Of a stretch of DNA of 64,000 nt, positions 1 to 12,154 are shown piece by piece. Source of the DNA: Sphaeramia orbicularis (taxonomy: Eukaryota; Chordata; Actinopteri; Kurtiformes; Apogonidae). Numbering within the stretch: position 1 is the stretch's first letter; each line of letters begins with the position of its first letter. The notes beneath the pieces were generated by a model. The model was given only the letters and a program-made list of their open reading frames with translations. It was not told the origin of the DNA and did not search any database. Made by a program: the position numbers and the translations under genes. The stretch lies in the NCBI RefSeq assembly GCF_902148855.1, contig NC_043966.1, positions 22,088,588 through 22,152,587 on the forward strand, given 5' to 3'.

Positions 1-3000
1 TATAACCTTTCCACATGTATGTTCATGCCATTATTAGCCCCCTGTCCAACCTGAATCGATGCATCAAATACCACACACTGAGGGTTAGGGTTGGGGTTAT
101 ATGAACCGGAGATCTTGGCGTAAATTGACACGTGATCAAATGGCATTGAATAACACGCAAAAGGTCAAAAATAGCAGAGCACGCCAAATGCCATAAAACT
201 GGCATGACATACAAGGCCAGATCAGTCTCCTTATTCACATGCAAACAAAAAAGTAGACAAACAAGCCTGAACCACGGATTTGGAGAATTACTACACCCCT
301 TGAAAATACAGATCACATTCACTTTAAGTTGCTACTTGGGAGAAAGGAGACAGAATTAGAAAAAAACACTATTCAAGATATGTCATCCTATTAAACAGTA
401 AAAGTAGGAGAAAATGTTTTCTCATTACATCAGAGAAGTATCTATGGTCTCTTGTTTGCAGAATTTAGTGACAAACATTCATGGCCTCAAATCAAAAAAA
501 GACTAAACTTTAAGCCCCTCAAGAATGATGCAGATAATGCATTCTTATTATTTTGTAGTTTACCTCAGCACAACAACAAAAAACGTTTGCATTCGTATTC
601 ATTCGTAACAATTTATAAACCATCCAATTATCTTCTGTAATACCAAATGCAAACTTACACAGATTTTCACAACAAATCACATCCACACTCTGGGGGAAAG
701 CAATAAAATGAAGATGTTTAAATTGCTATTGCTTCAAGACATGTCACTGGGATAAAATTAAATTCAGCCCACAATGAGCAAATACAAAAAGCCTGCCTCT
801 CACAGTGGATTGTGCTCTTCTTTTGTATAAAAGTGGTGTATTAACTAGAGCAAAAATGCTTTTATGTGTGATCAGCACAGGGCCATGTGACCCTGCTATG
901 ACTGAAAGGACACACCTTTCCTTTGCAGCCTAAGAATGAAAATAGGGTCAGTGGTAATTCTAATGTGTTGGTCCTGCATAAAAGACAACAACCACAACAG
1001 ACACAGGCTACAAAGCCCCCATTTTCTGTGGTGTGTCCTCATTACAAGGCAGGACACTGCAACGGCTTGCAAAGAGAAGCTGGTGTGATCTAGTATTAGT
1101 GAGTTTGTTTTGACCAAAGACACTAGATCAGTAATTGCTTGGTGTTAATCTTCTTGTCTGTCCACATTTCACAGTCATTTTAAAGCATTAATTATACCTA
1201 GACAACATAGCAATGCATGCACAAGAAGCACATAATAGTAAATCATAATGTTTCATGTTGAATACAATACGCAAATACAACAAGTGTTCAGAGAACGCAA
1301 ACCTCCACCAAGCACCCCGAACAGTGTGCATGTGTGGATCGACTATTTCTTTTTAAATTAAACATTTCCAAGGTTGTTCCATACAGCAGAAAAAGTTGAA
1401 GCTTGGTACCAGTCATGTGTATGTCAAATTATATTAAATTCTAATCAATATTTGTTGAGTTATAATGAAAAATGTGTCATAAATGGGATTTTCAAAGTTA
1501 ATTGAAATGTCCACAGAGTCCACATTCCACAGCGGATGTGGACAATTTTGTGCCAGATACAAGATATTGTTATAAGCAACGGGTGTATCAAATTGGAGGC
1601 TAATCAGTCGTTTTGAATTTTTTATGAATTTTCGAAAATTGCTCAATGATGAGAGATAGGAAAATGTGAGATTTTGTGACCTTGCTGTGACCTTGAACTT
1701 TGGCCTACTTGGCCCAAAATTTAATGGGTTCATCCCAGGGCCTAGGCCTATCTGTGGGTAAAATTTGGTAAAGATGGTTGGAATAGTTTTCCCGTAAAGT
1801 TGCTAACAAACAATCAAACAAACAAGCACACGAAGCAAAGTGATCGCAATACCTCCTGGCGGAGGTAATAAAGCGTGACATTCAACATTTACGTTTTGAC
1901 AGCAAACCCTTAAAAGTGTTCCTAAGCCTTCATGCCTCCATATTATGGGTCAAACCTAGCCCGTATTTAAGTCTAGGTCCTCTTGTTCCTTTTTTCTTTT
2001 TTTTCTTCCACAGTAAACTTGATTCACGTCATTCTCAATCTAGGCCTCCTACAAGTTTGCACCAGACAAACTCCTCCACTACGCTACTGAAAATTGAGAT
2101 CACTCACTGAAGAATTATGTTGGAGTACTAAAACCTGACAAACACTCTGAAACAATCCTTGACAGGGTGAGATATGGGAGCCTTCGGAGGACAGGCAAAA
2201 CTGTTTGTGTAGCTTGGAGGTCATCTGATGGCTGGTCGGGCCATTCAGCTATAGGGAAGTGTTAAACTGAGGCTGTCAGACACCCGCTAACAGGACAGAA
2301 GTGCACACCACATGAGGCACAGACTGAGGTAAACATGAGGACGTTAATGCATTTCAATCAACTCGACAAATCATTAATGTATTAGAGAAAGCTCAAAAAG
2401 CAAATGAAGTACAGGGAGCAGATATTTCCCTTCATAAACATCCCAGCTGGTTATGACAGAACAGCACCAGAGCAACAATGAAGTTTATTCAAAGAGCTGA
2501 CAACTCACAGCTCTATGAAAACATTATCATCCTTGAACAGTGACCACCCCGAGCGGAACAGGATTCAAAGATGATTCACTGTGCTGACGGGGTTCGACCA
2601 TAGATGCACAGACCTAACAATGACTATGTAGGTAAGTATACAGACAATGCATTCAGTGTGCTCAGCCTACATACGTGACTGAATGATTAGTACCTCTGAG
2701 CAGCAAGTGATGCACCAACCACAAGCCTTGAACAGATTTTCAGTGTACCTAACGCTACATGGAATATGTGACTAAATTACCTGGAAGCTGCTAAATCGGC
2801 TGTTTCTTGAGTGAGCCCCTAGAAATCAGCACCAAAAAACAACACATATGTTTTAGAAGCACCGTGAGTTTGTGTTCCTTGGCACTAACAAATTTCTCAT
2901 GGCAGACAAGACCAAAGTCACATTGAAGTCCATAAAATAATCAAATGTGCATGTCTCTTGAAACTCTCAGTCAAGGTTGTTTTTTCTTGTTTATAGCTTG

Positions 3001-4600
3001 TGTTTATGGTGACAAACTGCAGCTACATTTCATATGCGTGAAATAAAAGTTCAGTTTGTAACCATGCAACAAAAGAAAGCAATTTCACTCAAGTAACTTA
3101 AGATTTAAAAGTGAAGTGGGATAAAACTGTGACAAATCCAAATGGGGAAAAAAATTATCTGTCAAGCAAAGACACGTGTTAAACATAGCAGGAACTGCAG
3201 TATTAGCTCTATGGCTACACAACCCACAAAGCAACACATTAAAAATTAAAAACACATAGAGCACACCGACAATCCAGATCATCACACCTCTGTGGGCTAT
3301 CGCAAGTGAAACACCTAGAGAAAATATTAATTGCTCCATAAATATCTAGGAAACATGTAAAAAGCGAAGTGTTAACATAACACAGATTTTCAAGTGTTAC
3401 ACATGCTAATTCAAAGTTAACTGGCCTGTTCTACTGCATACCAACCAGCAAACGATTTTTAATCCAAGACCCTAGTTTATCTCAAGCTCATTATTAATAA
3501 AATGCCACGAGCCCCTGTGAGAATATTGCTCTGTCGCTCAGAGCCTAGATTATAATACCCATTGACTGCATGCAGTTAAATAATTCAACAAGCCTGAGGA
3601 CAGCCTGTCACTTTGAAATTAGCCCAAAAGAAAAAACCCACAAACCTGATTGATGGTGAGGACAGACAGCAGATGTAGTAGACTGTCACAGCACACTGCA
3701 AATTCTGTAAACTCTGCCATTGCTTATTTTGGTCACATTTCATAGAGTGTGTTGAAAGTTTAGATCGGCTGAATGAAGAAAGAATACTTGGTATCTTCAG
3801 CCACAGCTCAACACCATCGAGCTGACTCGTGAGAGACCATTCACTACTTCATTAGCTCTAAGAGACATGAAAAATTACACAGATAAATAACATTATGTGC
3901 TGAAGTTGCAGACAAAGCTAGTTTCTATTTTTGTCAAGAACTATGTGGTTATAAGCCACTCCTTAATGTAATAACACATGCATCACTGCTGAAGCATACC
4001 ACATTTTGTGCTTCCATGGGCCTCGGCAAGCATCATAAAAATATCTATGTAATGTGGTTAACTAATCTCATGATGGCAACATCCTGCTAAGTAGACACAT
4101 TATACTTTGACTACTTCTCCCTGCTGACAGTCTTATAATGAGACTAAGGTTGTGTAAAAATATAATCTTTCTGTTTTATGTGTATTTAGCTTTTACAGCC
4201 AAAGTTACCCAGAGATGTCTTGTTTTCCCTAAAGTAAAGGTTTTATACTTTTATTCCCATTTGTATTGTAACTCTGCAATCACCAAACTTTAAAAGAGGT
4301 GATGTATAAAATATCAAATGGTACAGTTGTTGTTTGTATGCCTCATATTAAAATTTCACCTCCTCGCCATTTTTACTGGCTAAAGTGTGATTTCCAAGAG
4401 TAATTACATCACAGTTGCATCACAGTCAAACTGTCCTGTTAAACATGACAAAAATAGTTTTACTGTAGCTGTCGATTGCATCACAACAACGCAGAGATTC
4501 ATGAAGAAACTAAAGGCCCTATGACTCGTCCAAGTCACATGCTTGTGAGACAGGCAGCATGAGAGCAGAATGAGGTTACAGGTGGAATTTCCCTCGTCTC
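1..4600. other. gene-poor stretch, left end of window
   Basis: I see no convincing exon here. Open frames are short, AT-rich and lack splice borders or family motifs. It holds one dispersed repeat (about 1293-1870). The rest looks like ordinary intergenic or intronic DNA. It may be intron of the minus-strand gene whose candidate first exon lies near 7.2 kb, but that is inference. Confidence 0.5.
1293..1870. repeat. dispersed repeat with AACAAACAAACAAAC-type tail and GGCGGAGGTAATAA end
   Basis: The stretch starts near a CCTCCACCAAGC word. It runs through 'accttgctgtgaccttgaac' and a degenerate (CAAA)n segment (1803-1825), then ends with the short palindrome CCTCCTGGCGGAGG. I know this layout as a common dispersed repeat in fish, but I cannot assign it to a LINE, SINE or DNA-transposon family from sequence alone. 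The borders are approximate. Confidence 0.5.
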
Positions 4601-4611
4601 TCCTTTCCCTG

Positions 4612-4619
4612 TGACGTCA
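4612..4619 (+). promoter_or_regulatory. CRE/ATF site TGACGTCA
   Basis: A perfect 8-bp palindromic TGACGTCA lies 45 bases before the ATG of the small candidate gene at 4664. Sites of this kind are typical of core promoters, which supports a transcription start close by. The factor that binds is not known from sequence. Confidence 0.5.
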
Positions 4620-4645
4620 TGTCCAGTGGCAGCAGTTTACTACCT

Positions 4646-4658
4646 GCTGCCTAGCAAT
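4646..4658 (+). promoter_or_regulatory. RFX X-box-like motif GCTGCCTAGCAAT
   Basis: This imperfect inverted repeat fits the RFX consensus (GTNRCC, spacer, RGYAAC) with two mismatches and a one-base spacer. It ends five bases before the ATG at 4664. In animals X-boxes close to the start codon mark many ciliary genes. Both the factor and any ciliary role are inference. Confidence 0.3.
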
Positions 4659-4663
4659 CAAAC

Positions 4664-5402
4664 ATGTCTGACAAGGTGATATTCAGGTGGCAAAAGAGAG
4701 AGGTGGTGAAACGGCTGCGTACAATTAAGGAACTTTACAAACAACAGTTCCCCTTTGAGCCATCAATAGAAAACAGCCAAACATGGGGTATTTTTCTACA
4801 GAACAAAAAGGGAAGTTACACAGTTTTATTTCTCTTTTCACAATAGGTTCCTGCATTTTTGCAAGTCATTTGAGGTTTCAGCTATCTCATACGATTGTTT
4901 GTTTTGTTAACGCATATGAACATTGCCATCTTGTGGTTATTTCTAAGGCACCAATTTACACTAATTTACACCTTGGAGAAAAGCTCATCATATGAAAATG
5001 GATGTCTGAGATATTACTCAATTGTTGAACTCTTTTTAAAATGGCCAGGAGTAAGTAAACAAGTAACTAAACATCTCTGTTATGTGTGGACACATTAAAG
5101 CCCTGGATAAAACAATGACACCCATATTCATCAACTGTGTTACATGGTGCTGGTTATACATATTGCCAAATATAACAACCTCCAACATAATTCAGCTGTT
5201 GGATTCCTTGTGCCTGTGTCTCTTGCGAGGCCACTTTGAAAGCTGATGTGAAACTGGAGTGCTGCTTTCTAAATAGGATAAAAGCCCTGTTCTTTTTTGT
5301 GTAGTCAAATCAATATCTGAGAGGCCATTAGAGCAGGCTGGGCTGATCTTAAACAAGAAGAAGAAGTGGCTGATGTCTGAGGAGCTCTCATCACTAATAT
5401 GA
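4664..5402 (+). CDS. candidate small two-exon gene, 73 aa, not recognised
   Basis: I do not recognise this protein. Exon 1 is 4664-4787 and begins ATG in a fair context (AACATGT). It codes for a basic N-terminus, MSDKVIFRWQKREVVKRLRT, followed by an acidic/aromatic stretch ending ..SQTWG. The donor is G|GTATTT. Exon 2 is 5305-5402, after an excellent pyrimidine-rich acceptor (CTGTTCTTTTTTGTGTAG). The phase matches (1 base plus 2), and the exon stays open for 32 codons to TGA, ending with KKKKWLMSEELSSLI. No membrane segment or signal peptide is visible, and the charge pattern suggests a soluble or filament-binding peptide. A CRE and an X-box-like motif lie just upstream. The first AATAAA downstream is at 6149-6154. 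The donor is weak at +4/+5, so the join is a prediction. The alternative is two chance open stretches. Confidence 0.4.
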
Positions 5403-7189
5403 GCACAGTGTAGAACAGCGCTCCATTGTCCTTGGTCATCATCACACTCCTCAGCTCAGCTGCTCAGGCTGCTGGTGACATCACTGTCACAGGATAAGAA
5501 AAGCTGCTGGGAACTGCATCAGCCTCCACCACACTCTGTTTAATGTGCAGTGTGCACAAACACACAATTTACTCCAAACCTGCACTGCATTACAGCTAAA
5601 GCAGAGTAGAGAGAAATGCGTAGACACACGTATGGCAGGATGTTTCTAAAAGAAGAGCACATGTTTGAAACAAACAAGGACTCCACACTGGAGACAAAGT
5701 ATATTTGGAAAGTCTTGTTCTGGATAATTGCTTTCAGCAGATTGAAGTTTCCAATTATCCGCCAGCCTCTGCCAGTGTTCCCACTATGTGAAGACTAAAG
5801 GGGAAGGGAGGAAGGGTGGGTAAAGGGTTGGTGGGTCCAGCTGGTCTTGTCTCTAGTGGGAATGACAAGCTAAAGCTCGTAACTCTCTGCTTCCCTGTGC
5901 GTCACCGCTGCCTCCTCTGAAGGCAACAACTGCATCCAACCAATCAGATTCTGTTTGTGTGTCCCATGACACAAGCATCTTAACCCAAAAATGTAAACAT
6001 CTGGCAAACATTTAGACTTGCCGCAGAACAGGGTTGATCAACTATTCTGTCAAGCATTTTAGACGCAAGCAAAAAAACAGAAGTAAACACTAATTTATAT
6101 TTGTCCAACAAAAGCATGATGTCTATTTGATACTGTAAACTCAATTTTAATAAATATGTTCGGTCTGCAGCTGCTGCAGTTGAACAGGCAATGTGAAGCC
6201 TTATCATCTAGTTATAGCCTTTAGTATGGACAAAGAAAAACATAGTTGTCCTGTTTTTGCAGTGTTGTCTTGACTAGTCTATTACAGATTAGGTCTTCAA
6301 ATCATCTACTAGAGATACATATTTATCATTTCCTATAGTCCAAGCTGACATAAAGTTAAAGATAAATACTTTAATATCAACATTTTAGAGACTACGCCGA
6401 GGGAATTCTTTGCAAATTACTAAACAAACGCTGTCATTTTTGTAACTTATTCTCTGATTGCCTAATATAACCCACTAATCACTTAATGTTTCAGTTATTA
6501 TGCCTGTAATATGTCATGTGAGACACAAGAGGTACACATGTTCAAACTGTTGAGCTATTAATAGAGGAAAATCACATTTTCCATGTTTACAACAAACTCC
6601 ACACTGGCACTTGTTTGTCCATAGAAGACACATAAAATAAAACAGAGGCCTAATTAAACACAACTGACAGTGGTATTCCTCTAACAATCTGTTTTGTACC
6701 AGTTGTAAGGAGGAATGGTGAAATGGCCAGCCTCTTTGGTGCACACACACACACACGACACACACACGCCATCAATGCAGTCTCATGCTGTCTGAGTGAT
6801 ACAATAAGGGCTCAGAGAAATATATGGAGTAGTAGGCAAAGGAAAAGCCTCAGGTCATGTATCCCTGTGGTTACCACTCACATGAGCTCAGTCATGCTTC
6901 TTCAGTTGTAGCCTGAATAACTGTCTCATACACTCAGACCAATAAAAGTCCTCTGGTACACAAACTGCACCAGCATTCTGCAGAGTAGTCTTCCATTAAC
7001 TGCTACAAGTCCCAGTTATAGTACAAGAAAAGCCCCAGTAGGTTTCTACACTCATTATAACGTGTTTAGTATCCGCAGCCCAGCATAATCTCAAAGGGAA
7101 TGTTCAAAATAAGATATAGCTGGATAATGCAGTTAAAAGGAAAGAAAGGCACAATAAAACACCCTTGGTAAGATACTCTGTGGACTCAC
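5403..7189. other. stretch without recognised genes
   Basis: It holds an AATAAA at 6149-6154 that could serve the small gene upstream, and a short (CA)n microsatellite near 6740-6768. I see no exon with splice borders and family similarity. Confidence 0.4.
6740..6768. repeat. (CA)n microsatellite, interrupted
   Basis: About 13 CA units broken by one GA step. Simple repeat; no role implied. Confidence 0.85.
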
Positions 7190-7244
7190 CCTGGTAGAAG
7201 TTGTCATCATTGGCTTTGAGCAGGCTGTAGGTGGCTGTCCTCAT
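7190..7244 (-). CDS. candidate first coding exon of an unidentified gene (5' partial)
   Basis: On the minus strand an ATG at 7244 opens 18 codons (MRTATYSLLKANDDNFYQ) and meets a strong donor, CAGG|GTGAGT, at 7189. Third codon positions are C/G-rich (GCC, ACC, TAC, AGC, CTG, CTC), as in the real exons of this window. Two short ATG frames lie upstream in the presumed leader. I do not recognise the peptide, and the remaining exons would lie to the left, perhaps outside the window. The stretch from here to UBE2A looks like a divergent promoter region. It could instead be a non-coding leader exon. Confidence 0.3.
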
Positions 7245-8074
7245 AAAACTGGGCGACGTTAAGGACACATTCTAACGGTACTATAGCTCCATTATCACAC
7301 AGTCTCCGGCCAGCTTACCCTCCTGCTGCTGTCCTGCTCCTCCTGACACAAGGTTGTAGTTTTCTCCGACAGGGGCTGATGCGTGGGGAATTCCTAGCAG
7401 TCACATTTTCCTGGGGAATGATTGGCTCTGCTGCGAAGTTTGGCAACAGTAACGCTTTTAGTACCAAACATATCCCATAAATACAAAGTAAACAATGATC
7501 AGCTTGATGAGTATAGAGCTCTTAACTAATCTGGTAATTATCAACGTGCCCAGACTACTACTTACAAGTCAGTTAAGTTTGTATTTACTTAAGAAATTGC
7601 TTTCCAAGCGAAACTGAAAGAAAAGTTACGGGAATCGTTTATGTGCTATTTCTGTAACCGCTGACTGTTACAGGTGAGTGCGTCCGACGCGGAACAAACG
7701 AAGTTGCAGACTGGAAAAGAAATGTTTTTATATATTTTTACGCTATCAGTGGGCTGGTTTTAGTCGTGTGACCTCCTATAAATCAAACGCTACGTTAGAA
7801 GTATTAGTAGAGATGGGCATCTTCCGGGATTGTCCAAGCCCTTGTGAGATGAGAGCAATTGAGGATAACTCCGAAACGGGCGGGGTCTGATGTTACAGTA
7901 GTTTCTCTGGAAATGATGAGCGCATACATGCGGCATGTTTCAAGAACAGTATGTCAGTAATCATGTGATATTACGAGTATTGTGTGCGATTATAGTGTAT
8001 TGTGTTTGCTGTACATTTGGTAATAGTAAACTAACAGTAAACGCATGTTCATTTACTACTATAACAAAACCGTA
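7245..8074. other. intergenic/promoter stretch between candidate exon and tRNA gene
   Basis: No gene recognised. It probably includes the promoter of the minus-strand exon at 7190-7244. Nothing else stands out. Confidence 0.35.
8066..8069 (-). terminator. Pol III terminator TTTT of tRNA-Glu
   Basis: On the minus strand a run of four T lies five bases past the tRNA discriminator base, the usual RNA polymerase III stop. Confidence 0.7.
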
Positions 8075-8146
8075 TTCCCATACCGGGAGTCGAACCCGGG
8101 CCGCCTGGGTGAAAACCAGGAATCCTAACCGCTAGACCATATGGGA
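8075..8146 (-). tRNA. tRNA-Glu (anticodon TTC)
   Basis: This is a 72-nt gene on the minus strand beginning TCCCATATGGTCTAGCGGTT. The acceptor stem TCCCATA pairs with TATGGGA and is followed by discriminator A. The A box (TGGTCTAGCGG), the anticodon loop with TTC, and the B box (GGTTCGACTCC) are all intact. As far as I recall, the sequence is the same as the common vertebrate tRNA-Glu-TTC. There is no intron, and no CCA is encoded, as expected for a nuclear gene. It sits alone between two protein genes. Confidence 0.96.
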
Positions 8147-8980
8147 GAGTTACCGCTGAGCAAACTAATTGTCTTTTTGTTAGCCATCCTATTTGGTTTC
8201 AATGCCATTTTAATGTTTATTATTATAAGGTATACTTACCATTGTATTAATTATGTATGCTAACATAGTCGTTACATCGAACACAAGTCGCATTTACCCC
8301 TTTATAAATTAGGTCGAGGTACAATATATAACGCTAACTCTTGGGACTTAGGTACCATCTAGTGGTGTTAGAGTGTAGGTGAAACTAATATATGATGCCA
8401 GTCATGAATACCCCCTGCTAATACCAGTCATAGGTTTTGCCTGAAACATTAATTTATACACATGTCTTCAATCCAACAGAATCAAATGATAAACTTATAG
8501 GGAAAAGGAGGACAGGAAGAATACAAGATAGACACAGTCTTAAAAACACATTGATCTGCATCGTGTTCCGAAAACACTAAATAAGGGTGCTAAACATATG
8601 ACGTAATTTTCAACGGAATAATACAAGTATAGACACGGGGGTTTTGTCAGCTATAAAAAATGTGTCAGCTATATTTACAACAAATTTTGTCTATTTGAGC
8701 TAATAACGTGCTACTGTGAGTCAATCTGTGTTCAATGGTGCTGTTTATATGTGTCTATTTGCTTTCATGGCCTTGCAAATGAGTCCCAGCCGATGTTATC
8801 ACCCTGTCTTTTTTCTAAGTGGTATCGCCCTCGGACTAGCAGAGACAGCCAAATATTTGACAAACTAGCTATCGTTGGCTAGCGAGCTAGCTGGTTAAAT
8901 AATACACCGTTAAAAATCGTTTTACTTAAACTTGAGTCGCTTAGGTGTATGCTTAAGATTTAGGTTTCCGTATAAACAGG
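8147..8980. other. 5' region of UBE2A
   Basis: This holds the presumed UBE2A promoter and leader. A TAGC-rich palindromic cluster lies at 8877-8894, with another just after exon 1 (9064-9092). No TATA box is placed with confidence. Confidence 0.4.
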
Positions 8981-11900
8981 ATGTCAACACCAGCAAGGCG
9001 ACGTTTGATGAGAGATTTTAAACGGTAAGCGAAAACAAAACAACAGACAAGTAGCTAAAGCCTACGTTAGCTTCTCAAGCTAGCTTTTTAGCGTCTGCCC
9101 AAACGAAATTCTAAACTACAGCGATATCAACTGGTAATACTAATAATAATAAACACGACGCTTGTTTCAACATTTCTGTCTTTGGTGATGATAGCTGTCG
9201 TCAGCAATGGGTTATATTAACAAGGTAATTCATGGTAGGGTAGTGGCAGGTAACGATATTCTTTAAACGTTACTGGTAGGGCGCTGACACCGGCGGCTGT
9301 AACCCAGGTCAGTAACGTAGATATTGTGCAATTTTAAGATCACTCATCGATTTTCTGAATATGGATCGCAGGCTATCGTACTTTTTTTTTTAGTAAGGGA
9401 GCTATATGTCCCTTAAATACACTTAAAAGTGCTTATTATATTGGAGTGATAGGTTTTTATGTAAAGACTTTGCTATCGGTACATAGTAATCCACAGTCAG
9501 ATGAAACGTCTGGGATATTGTCGTATCTAACTATTGTAGGTAACTAGTACATTTCCTCATTTAAGTGTTGTCCCAATTCGCACTGATCTAGGGACCTTAT
9601 ACATATGGGCCTAAATAGATCTTAATCTAAGCCTGAGGATAAGCAACCATCTGCCAAGCAGTCACAAAAAACCCTCAGACACTCAGTCATGGCACATGGT
9701 TTCTTATCCCTGATCTACTGAAGGTTGTAACTATGAAGTACCGCTCATATACAAGAGGTTTCTTGGTCCCTTGTCAGAATTAACTATTATTCTGTTTTTT
9801 GATAATCTGACCATATGAGTTTGTAGGAGATTTGTATACATTAATTTTGTTTTTCTTTTGTTTTTTTACATGTAACAACCAAATATATTATTGCATGTAG
9901 TACAAATTTTAACTTAAAGTTTACTGATGGAATATTGTCACAGAAATTATTTTTAGATCTTTACATTAGTATATGTTTTCCATGTCAATAACATAAATGT
10001 TTGCCTTATAGTGTATCTTTAAACCCTGGAGGAGTGTCTGTCAATATGAAATCTGTTATCTCTCTGTCCTTCAGTAAACAATTGCTCTCCTAGATTCAAA
10101 GACATTGTGTTTATCCATTTTTGATTTACACTTTTAAAAGCATTTTGTTTGGTCCTTTGTGCATTTACTATATTTTTTAGGCTCCAAGAGGATCCTCCAG
10201 CTGGAGTTAGTGGGGCCCCTTCAGAAAACAACATTATGGTTTGGAATGCTGTCATTTTTGGGTAAGCTGGTCTTTTTTCTTAGCAGTTGTAGATTTCTTG
10301 TTAGTTGATAGTTTTAGAAATCACTTAATTCATTTTGAAAGTGTTTTCTGCATGATATTTGCATGTGAAATAGCTGACAGTGTTGTAGTTTTTAAAATTT
10401 GGGATGTAAAAATATTGGCCTTTTTGCTAATTTATCCACCATCTGTTTGTCTTTTAGACCAGAGGGAACACCTTTTGAAGATGGTAAGTCCTCTCTAAAG
10501 CATTAAATGAGGAAAAATAATTTGTCTTCTCAATTATAATCTGATAGTCACCTGGCGAATACTCTGAAGTACTGTAATCTTTTAACTTATTAAAATCAAT
10601 ATCTTAAAAGTTGTTTTTTTTAACTGAAGTGCATATGCAACAGAATGCTGTCCAAAAATCTAATTATGCTGAACATAAATCTGTGTTTGTCTTAGTAGAA
10701 CATTACTGACTTGTCCAAAGTATTTGATTGCCTTTTACAGATACGTGTTTATAACATCAACAAAACAACCAGTTAGAATTGATCCACATATTGTATATTA
10801 TAAACTCACTGTACTGCCATGTTGTTGGTGATGTGTTTTATGTAATGCCATCATCTCTTCCTTTTAGGAACCTTCAAACTTACCATTGAATTTACAGAGG
10901 AATATCCAAATAAACCTCCAACAGTGCGATTTGTTTCCAAAATGTTTCATCCAAATGGTATGTGTTTGATTTCCTGGAGTGGATACTTGCCGTTCAGTAG
11001 CAGTGACTAACAGTTACAACATTTACCCTTTGTTTATCCACGGAAAAAGTGACCTGCTACCAGATATTCCATCTAATAAAAGTAAATTTTTAATGTCATT
11101 TTACAGTGTATGCAGATGGAAGCATATGCTTAGATATACTTCAGAATCGTTGGAGTCCAACCTATGATGTCTCATCTATCTTAACTTCAATACAGGTAAT
11201 TTAATATCTGTTTGCAGTTTAATACTGGCTATGTTCACACTGCAGGTAAAAGTGGCCCAAATGTGACCTTTTTGTTCATATGCAACAAACGTGCAACACA
11301 GATTGCATTGCCTCTTCAGTTCAGATCTAGGTCACGTTCATATGTGGTCGTAATTAACATGCGGATCTGATCTTTTGCAATTACCTTAGTCTATCATATC
11401 AGAATGCATGTAACTTTTACATCACTCTAGATTGAGATTAATCTCAAGTCTGCACCAGAGGGAGAGATTTAAATACAACAAGTAGTTAAAATGTGCTCAA
11501 CTGTAATCCTTGACCGCATTTAAATGGTATTTATACTTAAATGCAAGCAATAGTATAAATGCAAAAATATCTTAGAACATTGATAAGGATAACAATTATA
11601 CAGTTGATAATATTTAAATACTTTTGCTTGAAGGTAAGGGTTATAGTACACAACTGTTTCTTGTGGAGTATTTTCAGTGTATGTAATGTTAGTATTTTTA
11701 CTGAAGGAAACTGAATGAACCCTTTGAAGACCACTGCTATGTGGCACAGTACTGGACTGTGGCCAGTTCATACTGGAATCTGATCAAACGAACAAAAAAA
11801 ATCACATGTACAAATACATGCAGTAAGTCTGAAAGGAGCACTAAGCCTGGCAGTGTAAACATAGCTATTTGGTGTTAATAGAATTAATAAGTGTGCCAAA

Positions 11901-12154
11901 TGAGAAATGCTGCCAACAGTCAAATTATGTATAATTGTGATGACTTGTGAAGGCTGGTATGTCATAATGCCAGTCAATGTTGATTAGAAACCTAACCCAG
12001 TGTATTGTTGGTTGTGTATTTAAAGTCTTTACTGGATGAGCCAAACCCAAACAGTCCAGCCAACAGCCAAGCAGCCCAGCTGTACCAGGAAAACAAGCGG
12101 GAGTACGAGAAGAGGGTTTCTGCTATTGTTGAACAGAGTTGGCGTGACTGTTGA
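8981..12154 (+). CDS. ube2a: ubiquitin-conjugating enzyme E2 A (RAD6 homologue)
   Basis: Six coding exons: 8981-9024, 10181-10261, 10458-10483, 10868-10957, 11107-11195 and 12026-12154. All have GT-AG borders and join in frame to 152 aa, the exact family length. The protein starts [15 protein letters not shown]. The catalytic cysteine lies in the exon 5 motif SICLDIL (about residue 88), after the HPN motif in exon 4. Diagnostic residues ([25 protein letters not shown] and the end QSWRDC) fit UBE2A rather than UBE2B. RAD6-type E2 enzymes work with RAD18 on PCNA and RNF20/40 on histone H2B, in DNA-damage tolerance and chromatin. Intron 5 carries a transposon relic (11228-11865). The 3' UTR runs to AATAAA at 13029-13039 and meets NKRF tail to tail. 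Confidence 0.97.
11228..11865. mobile_element. non-autonomous DNA transposon relic in UBE2A intron 5
   Basis: The ends are inverted copies: GCTATGTTCACACTGCAGG on the left and, read on the other strand, AGCTATGTTTACACTGCCAGG on the right. The interior has a sub-terminal 'AAAGTGGCCCAAATGTGACC' block of the kind seen in hAT-like fish MITEs. No transposase frame is present. I found no clear target duplication, so the borders are good to a few bases. Family is inferred. Confidence 0.6.

Noticed and set aside
82-100. GGGTTAGGGTTGGGGTT resembling telomere repeats
   Set aside because: Only two clean TTAGGG units; too short for an interstitial telomere tract.
2115-2248. Minus-strand open stretch behind a possible acceptor, phase-compatible with the exon at 7190-7244
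   Set aside because: The 45 codons show no recognisable motif and a weak acceptor context, and would need a 4.9-kb intron; not enough to call an exon.
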